NCBI RefSeq assembly: GCF_030272615.1
Contig: NC_081413.1
Coordinates: forward strand, 555,669,136-555,733,135
From: Cryptomeria japonica
Taxonomy: Eukaryota; Streptophyta; Pinopsida; Cupressales; Cupressaceae
DNA length: 64,000 nucleotides
Direction of reading: 5' to 3'
A program made the position numbers and the translations under genes. Under the pieces are notes generated by a model, which saw nothing but the letters and a program-made list of their open reading frames with translations, searched no databases and was not told where the DNA came from. This document shows, piece after piece, positions 37,074 through 46,815 of the stretch. Position 1 is the stretch's first letter. Each line of letters starts with the position of its first letter.

Positions 37074-37459
37074 CCCCATGTCCCCATGCTGCTGCTTATG
37101 AGCATTTTCTGCTTAAAATTCTAATTAAGGGAAAAGGATAAATTGGAATCTTTCCCTATTTTAGTGGAGCAACAATTGCTTAAAAATTGAAAATAAGCTT
37201 TGAAAAAAAGGGGGAGTTAGACACATGGCTTCACCATATTTTTTTGGTCTCCTATTTACTTGCCTAGAATTTTGCTTATGAATTTTATTTGTAAAAAAAA
37301 TTATCAAAATTTCATCTACAAAATGATTTAAGAACATTGCACAAAAATAAGCAGCCATTTGACTATCCATGGAGCCACCTGCTCCACAAATTGTTCTTTA
37401 AAAAGTTGAGTAGCTGCTGCTAGCCAAAATAAACTAAGCAGCAGCATGGGGACATGCCC
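37074..37459. mobile_element. MITE, PIF/Harbinger (Tourist)-like
   Basis: A perfect 22-bp inverted repeat (CATGTCCCCATGCTGCTGCT plus TA) lies at 37077-37098 and 37435-37456. TTA flanks the element at 37071-37073 and 37460-37462, the target duplication expected of PIF/Harbinger elements. The right end reads GGGCATGTCC outward-in, a Harbinger-like start; the outermost three bases of the left end differ (CCC). It is about 386 bp with no coding capacity. The superfamily is inferred from TSD and ends. Confidence 0.7.
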
Positions 37460-37462
37460 TTA

Positions 37463-37767
37463 TAGATGAGAGATCTCTTTCATATATATCTTCTAATTTA
37501 CATATAAAAAATAAAATATTATTTCAAGTATAATGCCAATTAAATTAATATAAACATCTTAAAAAAATCTATTTAAATTTTTTATTGAGAAATATTATTC
37601 ATAAATTATTTTATTTACATTATTTATTGAACTGTCAATTCATCAATAATTATTTTATTTTAAATTGAATATTTTAAAAATTTATAATTTTTATTTATTC
37701 AAAGAGTTATTTTGTTTAATTGATTATAATATAATTCAAAATAATTAAAAATATTATAAAAAGTAAT
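37463..37767. other. Very AT-rich intergenic DNA
   Basis: This stretch of A/T runs and 'attatttt' words holds no gene. It is the original neighbour of the sequence right of 45975, interrupted by the LINE. Confidence 0.6.
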
Positions 37768-37779
37768 AATATCTCTTGT
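37768..37779. repeat. LINE target-site duplication, left copy
   Basis: AATATCTCTTGT is repeated exactly at 45964-45975, after the A-rich 3' end of the LINE. Confidence 0.85.
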
Positions 37780-38963
37780 GAAAAATAAAAAAATTAAGGG
37801 TTTTCAATTCTGAGTTTCATGGAATTTCGGGCGATGGCGACTTCCACTTAATCATTTGTGGAGGAATGTTTTCCGACAGAGTGATGACTCCGCAGTGTGA
37901 TTTTATCAACAGAATAAACCATGCTTCGAGATTTCGTCATCAGAATGCGCAATGTTCAGTGTGATTTCCGATGTCTGCATCTGCTTCGATGCCACATAGC
38001 TCATCTATGGAGGAATGTTATAATAGCTCAAAGAATTCACAAACTGCAATCAAATATGAGCTTCAAGACATCTCAAGGTTCACAATGAATAGATTTATTT
38101 AAGAAAATGTGGGTGGTGGAGTCTATACATTTGCCAGCACCTTTTTGGCATGGCCACTCTTCTAATTTTGTTTAAGTAAAAGTTTGTGTTCTTCCATGTG
38201 CAAAGAGGATTCGCAATTTTGAGGAGTCACCATGGACATACTGTGGCAGAGGCTCTATAAAACTGCACCCTATTCGCCTACAAAAGCTCTATAAATTTGA
38301 TACTCCAGGCCTATACAGATCTGAAGCAGAGAATTCTGAGTTTGAAATACCATTTCTAGATCTATATCAGCAATTTTGGATCTGAAATTATTTCCAGAAA
38401 GTGGAGTTGTTCATGTTGTTTTATAATGATTATCAATATGAATTTGAATCCTAACTCTCAATTTTGTCATAATTAACATGCGACAATTGAAATTAGATTT
38501 AGGACTGCTGGATCCATGGACAACGGAGAAGTTGCAGAGGTCGATCAGATCTAAGCAAAACCAAATACGCCCAGCAAGCACTCGATCCGATCAGATCTAA
38601 GCAAAACCAAAAACGCTCAGCAAGCACCCAATCCATGGACAATGGAGAAGCTACAGAGGTCGATCAGATCTAAGCAAAAACATCATTTGCAAACAGCCTT
38701 GCCTATCAGGTGATTGATCTACAACTGATTAGTGAAGACGCTATCATTTGGTTTGGAGATCGGCACTTGGGAGGAGGTTTTCAGACGATTAGTAGTAGAT
38801 AACTTTGTCATACTCAGACTTGTTTGTGACAGCAGAAAAGGACGACACCTACCAATCATCTTGAGGTTCATTGTTAGTAAAAGTTTGCTTGCATTGTCAT
38901 CGCTACAATTGGGGTAACATCAAATCAACATAATACAGTGATCGGATAATACAGTGATTGGAC
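37780..38963 (+). promoter_or_regulatory. LINE 5' UTR with internal repeats
   Basis: This non-coding region is expected to hold the internal promoter. At about 38515-38690 a GATCAGATCTAAGCAAAA unit occurs three times, within larger near-duplicates containing CCATGGACAA and CAGCAAGCAC. Such tandem monomers are reminiscent of promoter repeats in other L1s; the role here is inferred. Confidence 0.6.
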
Positions 38964-41226
38964 ATGGATGATAGAGGACATTTGGGTTCATGGGTGGATG
39001 TGGGTTGGGAAGACCCGCCTCATGTTCCACAGTGGGTCTACACGAAAGGCAGATGGAAGGACATGGTGATATAGGTAAACTGGAGTGGAAATAACAAGGT
39101 TTTTCAGCCAGTTTCAAAATACTTTCAAGGCTTCTTTGGGAACAGACGCAGTGTAGCATGGAGGCAGAATAACAATGGAAGGAGATTCACTCAAGGGCAT
39201 TTAAATAATGGTGCAAATCATGGGAATTCTGAGAAGCAATTCAAGGGATTTTCATGGAAATGGTCTTTGGATATGGGCAATCAGTGCATGTTTGCTAGGG
39301 TTGTTGGCTTGACAAATAAGGAGACTATGGCTAGGGTTTCTATTTCTCCACAGCAGGTGGGAAATAAGGTAAATGTGAACCTCAAGGAAGCTAGTCTGGA
39401 AAAGGTAAGTAAGATTCCATTTGTTCCTATTATGCCCGAGGTTTCTTCATCGCAAGTTTGGGCTCCTATCATCCCTTGTATCGATCTTTTAGGTTCTTTT
39501 GTCGACAAGAAAGCGAATTGTTTGCATACGAATGCTATTTCTGGGGAAATTTGGGGTGATCAAATTAGTTTGTTAAAGCTTTATCATAAATTGCAAAAAA
39601 GATGGGGGGATATGCATTATTTTCAATTATTGTCTGTGAATGCTTTTATTATTGTCTTTGACTCCTCCTTTCAGAGATGAGGTATTAAGAACTTCACATC
39701 ATTGATTTGGAAAACATTTAATTTCAATTGCGGCTTGGAAACCTTTTTTTGTTCCTTCTTGGTCTACTTCAAAACTTATTCCTTTCTGGTTTGGTTTACC
39801 TAAAATTCCTTTTGAATTTATGGATCTAGATGTTCTTGAGAAAATTGGAAATACTATTGGAACTTTTTTAACATCTAAAATGGACTTTGTGGAGGGGGAG
39901 GTTCTGGTAAAAATTTGTGTTCCTATTAACCCTAACAATGTTTGTCCCCGTACTTGTAATATCAAGTCTCATGATGGTATTTGGCACTAGTCAATTGAGA
40001 AATTAGATACGAAGCTTCTTAAGTCTCATTTACTTTTGGACGCTCCTTTACTTATGAATTTTAAGAAAAACTAGTAGGTTGGTGACTTTGTCCCTAAATC
40101 CCTTAATAAAGATAGTTTGTCAGCGGGACCTTCGATTGAAGGATGTGGAAATGTCTCTTTGCATAAATTGGTAGAAACAGGTCACATTAATCTTGAAAAT
40201 AATCCATTGTGTCGTAAATCTGGGAAACCAAATGATCACACTTTGGGTTCAATCTCACTTTCATCTTTACTGAAGACATTTTCTAATAACGGGGGTATAG
40301 TGGATGGTAAACCCCCGATGAATGGAGTAGATCACCCATTGATGATAGATTGCCCTAAGATGGCAAATAATCACACAAAGGGTAAGGACGACAATTTGTC
40401 TTCATGCACTCAAAAGGAGATTTTGGATTCTTCAAAGAATGTGAATTTAAATAAAAATGCAGCGGTTGATATGGAAACTATTAAACAGGTACCTGCCATA
40501 GGTTTTCCTAATGATGCTTCTTTAGTTTAGGAAATTAAGAATTTGGTGTCTAATAATTCCCCTCTGAATGTTGAAATTAATACGGCTAATGAATCTTCCT
40601 TAGGGAATAGTAATCCGTCAGAGGTTGTCCCTGTTATTATGCCAGATGAGAATCTGGTTCAGCAAGTATAGGATATTTTTAACAATCATGCACATCAAAT
40701 GGATGAGGGTATTACTGATAGAGTTGTTTGTTCAATTGAGAATGATTTGGGGGGTATAAACTCAACCCTTCCAATTTCTGCATCTGCTAATCCTTTTGCG
40801 GTTTTGGCTACAACAGAGTTGGGTTTTGAAGATAATCCATTTATCTTAGCTTCTCCAAAGTCATGCAAGAGTTTACCAATTGTCCAAACAACTCCAGTTT
40901 TTTCACCATCGGTGGTTTCTCCTAAGAGAGGTAGGCCTCCAAATAATCTTAAGACTCAAATGGAAATTGATTCTGGAATTCAAAAGACTTCGTCCCTTTC
41001 TCCTGCTGGTGAGCAAGGGAGGCATTCAGTCTCTCTTGGTAGGCTTAAGAAAACATGCCTAACTCCTGTAAGCGTAAAAAGAAAGAGGAGTAAAAGATTC
41101 ATGACTAGTCCACCTGTGACAAGATCAGGGGCTGTGAAACGCAATTTGCAAGGTTGCTTTGGGGAAAGCAAAAATTCTCCGATTATTGGGAAGAGGGGAG
41201 CTTCAGCCTCCCCTCGAGGACAATGA
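38964..41226 (+). pseudogene. LINE ORF1 (gag-like, DUF4283-type)
   Basis: The proposed start is ATG at 38964 (MDDRGHLGSWVDVGWEDP). The central domain has ISLLKLYHKLQKRWGDMHYF and FIIVFDSSF, then WFGLPKIPFEF and the C-rich NNVCPRTCNIK phrase, like plant DUF4283/zinc-knuckle ORF1 proteins. The C-terminus is basic (KRKRSKRF, SPPVTRSG). A one-base frameshift lies near 39675. In-frame stops include 39072, about 39703, about 39988, about 40070, 40528 and about 40668. It ends with TGA at 41224-41226, overlapping the ORF2 ATG. Confidence 0.8.
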
Positions 41227-44200
41227 GAATTATTTCTTGGAATGTTAGGGGCTTAAATGCCCCTAACAAGAGATGCTTAATTAAGTCCCAAATGGACTTA
41301 ATTAAGTGTGATATTTTTATGTTGCAAGAAACAAAGTTGTCAAAGGAGTCTGTTGATTTGGTTTTTTCATCTTGGAGAAGGTGGAATTTTCTTTCTTCTC
41401 TGGCTTGTGGTGCTTTAGGAGGTTTGGCACTGCTTTGGAATAATTATAATATTGAGGTACAGTTAGTGGCATCTACTACAAATTGGATGTTGGCTTTAGT
41501 TATAAGCAAGATTTCGAAGGTTAGATTTTGGCTTTTTAACATTTATGCTCTGTCAAGAATTCAAGGGAAGAGTAAGTTATGGGGTGAATTAAAGAGGATT
41601 TCTTATCCCTTAAAACATGGTTCCTTTATTATCTTCGGGGGTGATTTTAATGCTACCACTGATTTAGATGAGAAAAAAGGAGGTGTTTTCCCTAATTAAA
41701 GGATTATGGATGACTTTGGGGATTTCATTTCTGATATGAGCCTTTTTTATTGTAAGTCTTAGAATGGGGTTTTCACATGGACAAACATGAGAAGGGATTT
41801 TTCTCAGATTGCTGAGAGATTAGATTGGTTTTTGTTATCTGAGAATTGGATTGATTCAGATTTTGAATTCTTTTCCTCTATTCTACCGGTCTCAGGTTCT
41901 GATCATTTTCCAATTTCCCTTTCAGTTATTGAGGATAGGGCTTCTTTTAAGTCTCCATTTAAATTTGAGCCCATGTGGTTTAGGGATTCTTCCTTTTTGC
42001 CTTTGCTTATGAAATGGTGGAATTTTGCTCCTTTTTGTTCTGGGTCCCGTATGTTTCAAATTGCTAAGAAGTTAAGTTTTTTAAAATTGAATATTAGGGA
42101 ATGGAATATCTTGCATTTTAAGAACATTTTTCAAGAGAAACAAAGGATTCAAGATACGATTGAGTGTTTGAATAATCATGTGCTTCAACATGGTATGGTG
42201 CCACAAGTTTTTGATGAATTGAAGTCACTAAAATTATAGCTTGAGGAGGTGTCAGCTAGAGAGGAAATCTATTGGAGACAGAAATCTAGAGAGTTATGGC
42301 TTTCAGATGGTGCTAGGAACACAAAATTTTTGCATTCTTCAACTAAGATTAAAAGATGTAAGAAGAGGATATCTTGTATTCAGTGTCAGAATGCAAATTT
42401 ATTGATAGAGCCAGAGGACATTGCTTCAGAGGCAGTTAGGTTTTTTAAGTCATTATTATCTTCGCAAAATGGAAATCTCAGCAATGATATTATATCTAAT
42501 ATTCCTCCTTTAGTATCTTTGGAAGACAATAAGATGTTGATGTCTCCCTTTTCCTTAGAAGAAGTTAAGAGTGTTGTCTTTTCCATGAATCCGAATAAAG
42601 CCCTGGGACCAGATGGTTTTGCTCCTTTATTTTTTCAGAAATGTTTGGATTTTGTGGGAAATGATGTTTTATTGGCTCTAGAGGAATCTAGGAGAAATAA
42701 GTCCATTTTAAAAGAACTCAATACTACAATGATTGCAATTATTCCTTAAAAAGAGGATACTAAGACTTTTGCTGACTTCCGCCCCATTGCTTTATGTAAC
42801 ACTTTGTATAAGATATTTACGAAGGCAATTTCCCTTAGGTTGGCAAAAATTCTACCTAGGATCATTTCATTGGAGCAAGGTGGTTTTGTTCCCAGAAGGG
42901 AGATGGCAGAGGGTGCAATTGTAGCACATGAGGTGCTACATTCTATTTCCACCCAAAGAACCCCGACCATGATACTTAAACTAGACATGATGAAGGCTTA
43001 TGATAGAGTAGAGTGGGGGGCTTTATGTGTTGTTCTTGAGAAGTTAGGTTTTTCCAAGGCCTGGGTCAAATGGATTCATGCATGTATTTCTTCTGCAAGA
43101 TTCTTAGTTTTAATTAATGGTTCTCCTTGTGGTTTTTTCACTTCCTCTAGGGGTTCGAGACAGGGAGATCCCCTTTCTCCCTTTTTGTTTATTCTCCTAG
43201 CCGAAACCTTTAGTTGGGCTATTAGGGCTGCTAATGTGGGGGGGCTTTGGAATGGTATAAGGATTCATAATATTCCCCAAAGTATTTCTCGTTGTCTCTT
43301 TGTAGATGATACTCTATTATTTGGACATGCTTCGTTAGTTGAGGCAAATGTGATTAAAGGAATAGTACAAAATTATGCATTGTTTTTTGGTCAGAAAGTG
43401 AATGGTGATTAATCAAAGATTTTTTTCCTTAATACATCACAACTGGTTCAGCATAGGTTGCAATCCTTTTGGGGATTTGAGACTAGAAATCTTCCATGTA
43501 CTTACCTTGGGATTCCTTTCTTTGTTAAACAGGATAGGATTGGTTTTTGGGATAAGATTATTTCAGTCATTTCTAAAAGAATTCTCTCATGAAATCATAG
43601 ATGGTTAACTTTGGCGGGTAAAATTGTTCTCATCAAGTCTGTTTTGAATGTTGTTCCCATATATCTCATGTTTGTTTTGAAGTCTCCAAAAGCTGCCATT
43701 GTTAGTTTATAGGATACTCTTAGAGATTTTCTTTGGAATAATAATAAAGATGGCAAGAAGAAACTCCCTTTAGTTGCATGGGATAAGGTATGTTTGCCTA
43801 AGGAACTTGGGGGAACAAGAATTTAGAGTCTAGAGAATCAGAATTTAGCCTTAGGTGCAGAGTTGGTTTGGAAATTATATGACAAGCCTAGCTCCTTATG
43901 GGCACAAATTATGTTTGCCAAATATTTAAATAATGGATCGAGAGAGAACATTTTTAAAGTCTCAAATTTTCCTTCGGGTTCTGCTATTTGGAATTTCCTT
44001 TGTAAATGTAGATCAGTTATTTTGCCTCATCTCTCATGGATTGTTCATAATGGTAGAAAGGTCAGATTCTAGGATGAAGTATGGAATGGACACACACCTT
44101 TGGTGAATATTAGGGATTGGTCTCCTCTGATCACTATTCTTTCCTCCCTTTGGGGTGTTTTTGTAGCAGATTATTTTGAAATTGTGACTAGTGGACCCAT

Positions 44201-45430
44201 TAAGCTAGCTAGATGGAAGTCGATTGATTTCTTAGATGTTGATCAAAGCATGAAATTAGATTTTGAAAATATTTTGGGGGATAGAATTGTATTTGTTTCT
44301 AATTCTGAGAATGAACTTATTTGGACAAAGAATATTTTTGGTAAGTACACTGTTAAAGACGATTACAACTCTCTTATGGTTGCTAAAGATTTATCTTCTT
44401 GGCCTTATAAGTTGTTTTGGCATTCGGCTTGTCTTCCCAAAGATGGAGCCTTTGCTTGGTTGGCAGTTCAGGATAAAGTCCTTACAGGTATGAGACTAGA
44501 CAGGCTTGGTATCACTGTTGTTTTCCCTTGTGTCCTTTGTAACAAAAATTTGGAATCTTCTTCACACCTGTTCCTACATTGTGATTATGCTTATGAATGT
44601 TGGCAGTGGTTCTTTTTAAGGATCTCATTTCCCATTTTAGATCTTGGCCCTTTATGTTTGCCTCATCTTTTTATGCATGCCTTTGGATCATATCTCCATC
44701 TATTGTGATTTGGAATGTTTGGCTAGAGAGAAACAACAAGATATTTAAAAAAACAAGGTCGCCTGTGTCTGAGGTTCTATTAAAAATTGAGTCTTCAATC
44801 TTTGAGGTTTCTTTGTCATTTATTTATAAGAATTTGGAAAATCTTACTTCTTTTTCGCACTGGGATAGTAGAGTTACTAGAGTTTCGAAGCTACTGTCTG
44901 TTTTACCCTCTCATGGTTCAATTTTAAAAAAGAATGATGCAATAGGTAAGAGATGCTCTACTAGATGGAAACTTCCTCCGCAGGGGCACTTTAAACTGAA
45001 TTTTGATGGGGCCTATCGTGGTAACCCTGGCCTAGCTGGGGTAGGCATGGTAATTTATGATCACAATGCAAATTTTATTCGAGCTAAGTGTCATGCTATT
45101 GGTTTTAAAACTAACAATTATGCGGAATTTCATGCTTTGTCTTTTGGATTGGATATGGCAATCTCTTTGGGAATTAAGGACTTAATAATTGAAGGTGATT
45201 CTTTGGTGATTATTCAATGTGTTATGAAAAAGAAATTGAATTGTTGGAATTTGCAGTATATACTTGATCCCATTTTACGAAAATTAGAATTGTTTGAATT
45301 ATCCCATTGTTACAGAGAAGTTAATAAGATTGCAAATTATTTGGCAAATTTAGCCATTGATAGCAATGCTAATCAGCGAGAGGTGAGTTTTGAGGAAATT
45401 CCTTCTAGGGTATGGGAAGGTTTGCAGTAA
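41223..45430 (+). pseudogene. LINE ORF2: endonuclease, reverse transcriptase, zinc finger, RNase H
   Basis: The start is ATG at 41223 (MRIISWNVRGLN). The AP-type endonuclease runs to about 41930 with LQETKLS, GGDFNA and GSDHFPIS. Reverse transcriptase follows at about 42560-43410: GPDGFAPLFF, FRPIALCN, DMMKAYDRVEW, SRQGDPLSPF and catalytic FVDD. A zf-RVT region (FAWLAVQDK...CVLCNKN...HLFLHCD) lies near 44450-44600. RNase H is near 44990-45360, with D, E and D in FDGAYRGNPG, YAEFHAL and IEGDSLV. In-frame stops lie at 41697, 41760, 42237, 42747, 43410, 43590, 43710, 43824 and 44070; a frameshift lies between about 44600 and 44700. The total length, about 1400 codons, fits plant L1 ORF2. Confidence 0.9.
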
Positions 45431-45963
45431 TAGTCATATGATTTTCTTGAGTAACGTCAATGTAAAATTTTATGATGATAATTATTCACGCTTTCCCCTT
45501 TCATTTCAAGTATTCATGTTCGTTGTCCAGAGAAGAGTTCGAGGTCATGGTATTTGATATAATAGTGTTTTTCCAAAGGTTTTTTGATACTTTCTTTTTT
45601 GGCAGGAAGGTTTTTGGCTCATGGGATTTGGCACAAGGCTTTGGAAAATTTTGTCTTCTTCCATTGATAGCAGTTATGGAGTCTACATTTGAAAATTATT
45701 CGATGGGTTTTTTCGGCAAATTGTCATATGGGCTCTATGCAAAACTAATATTATATGTGTTGTGCCCGCATTTTGTATGTGGTTTTGGGCGGGGTGTATA
45801 AATTGATCCATTAGATACTATAGGTTTATTTTATGAGCTGTGACCGGAAGTTTTCTTCCCAAGGTTCTTTCCTCTGGTATGCTCTTTGAATCCTATGTAA
45901 AAAATAAAAAATATTAATAAAAAAAGTTTAGTGGAATAATCCACTTTTATTGAAAAAAAAAAC
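45431..45963 (+). other. LINE 3' UTR and A-rich terminus
   Basis: This is non-coding. From about 45898 it becomes A-rich ('aaaaaataaaaaatatt' and a final run of ten A at 45953-45962), immediately followed by the right target-site duplication. An apparent ORF at 45472-45801 has no domain and is not supported. Confidence 0.75.
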
Positions 45964-45975
45964 AATATCTCTTGT
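45964..45975. repeat. LINE target-site duplication, right copy
   Basis: An exact repeat of 37768-37779. It marks the insertion point about 275 bp beyond the NLR stop codon. Confidence 0.85.
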
Positions 45976-46017
45976 ATATATTGATTTTCAAAAACCAATA
46001 AAGAGTAATATATTATA

Positions 46018-46023
46018 TTTATT
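46018..46023 (-). terminator. Candidate polyadenylation signal of the NLR gene
   Basis: AATAAA on the minus strand, about 230 bases after the stop codon and before the LINE insertion. In AT-rich DNA this motif is common, so the call is tentative. Confidence 0.3.
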
Positions 46024-46251
46024 ATTTATAATTTGATTAGCTTCATAAAAATCAACAAAGATTAATATATTAAATTTATAAAAATTAAAATAAATTAAAT
46101 ACAATTAAAAGTAATATTTAACTGAAATAAAAAGAAAAATCATGGAAAATCACAATAATGTTATAAATTTTATAAATAATGAAAGCCCTCTCAAAGTAAC
46201 AATTGAGGGGTGAATTTAATTACATTCCTCAATCTATCCGTATTCCTCAAT

Positions 46252-46815
46252 TTAATTACAAGCTGCCAAATTTATCTCCTGCATCTCTGTTAGATCCCCA
46301 AAGTTTAACGGCCATTTTTCCAACCCAAAACAACCCCACAAATTTAACTTTTTCAAATTTTTGAGTTGACCAAAGTCTGAAGGCAACTCTTTTAACCCAG
46401 AACAACCCTTCAATTGTAACTGTTCTAAATTTTTGAGCTGGCCAAAGTTTGAAGGTAATGCACTTAATGCAGAACAAGACAGTATTCGCAAAGTTTTCAA
46501 ATTGTTAAGTTGCCCAAAGTTTGAAGGCAACTCTTTCAATTCATTGCATTGATATAGTGTCAAACGTTTTAGATCGCTGAGATCTCTCAATTTGGAAGGA
46601 AGTTCCTTTAACTGATGCCAATTAAATAAAAATAATTCCTCTAACTCTGTTAGCTTTTCCACTCCATCTGGCAACCTTTGCATATTTTTGAAACCAGATA
46701 AGCTTAATGTTACAAGCGAAGAATCTGGAGTGACTTTGGGAGGAATTTTAGAATATGCAACTCTATCCTCACCAGAATAATCCTGAATGTACGCATTGCG
46801 CAGGCTTGGAGGAAA
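46252..46815 (-). CDS. NLR exon 7: leucine-rich repeats and C-terminus
   Basis: About six 24-residue repeats with an LPSNFGQLKNLEQLQLKGC pattern follow one degenerate repeat (LVTLSLSGFKNMQR). Three neighbouring units share the FGQL(N/K)NL core almost unchanged, suggesting recent tandem expansion or selection for uniformity. The protein ends ...INLAACN, inside a repeat, giving a short LRR domain. No further LRR can be read beyond the stop. Confidence 0.85.
   Translation of the reverse strand, partial: FPPSLRNAYIQDYSGEDRVAYSKIPPKVTPDSSLVTLSLSGFKNMQRLPDGVEKLTELEELFLFNWHQLKELPSKLRDLSDLKRLTLYQCNELKELPSNFGQLNNLKTLRILSCSALSALPSNFGQLKNLEQLQLKGCSGLKELPSDFGQLKNLKKLNLWGCFGLEKWPLNFGDLTEMQEINLAACN

Larger units (their letters stand above)
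37780..45963 (+). mobile_element. Full-length L1-type LINE with RNase H, decayed
   Basis: The element has a 5' UTR, ORF1 (DUF4283-like nucleic-acid-binding protein), ORF2 (endonuclease, reverse transcriptase, zinc finger, RNase H), a 3' UTR and an A-rich end, flanked by the 12-bp duplication. At about 8.2 kb it appears full length. The two ORFs carry about sixteen in-frame stops and two frameshifts, so it cannot move by itself. The RNase H domain places it among the plant L1 clades that carry a C-terminal RNase H. Confidence 0.9.

Noticed and set aside
45472-45801. Plus-strand ORF of 109 codons after the LINE RNase H
   Set aside because: It lies in the LINE 3' UTR, has no recognisable domain and does not continue ORF2.
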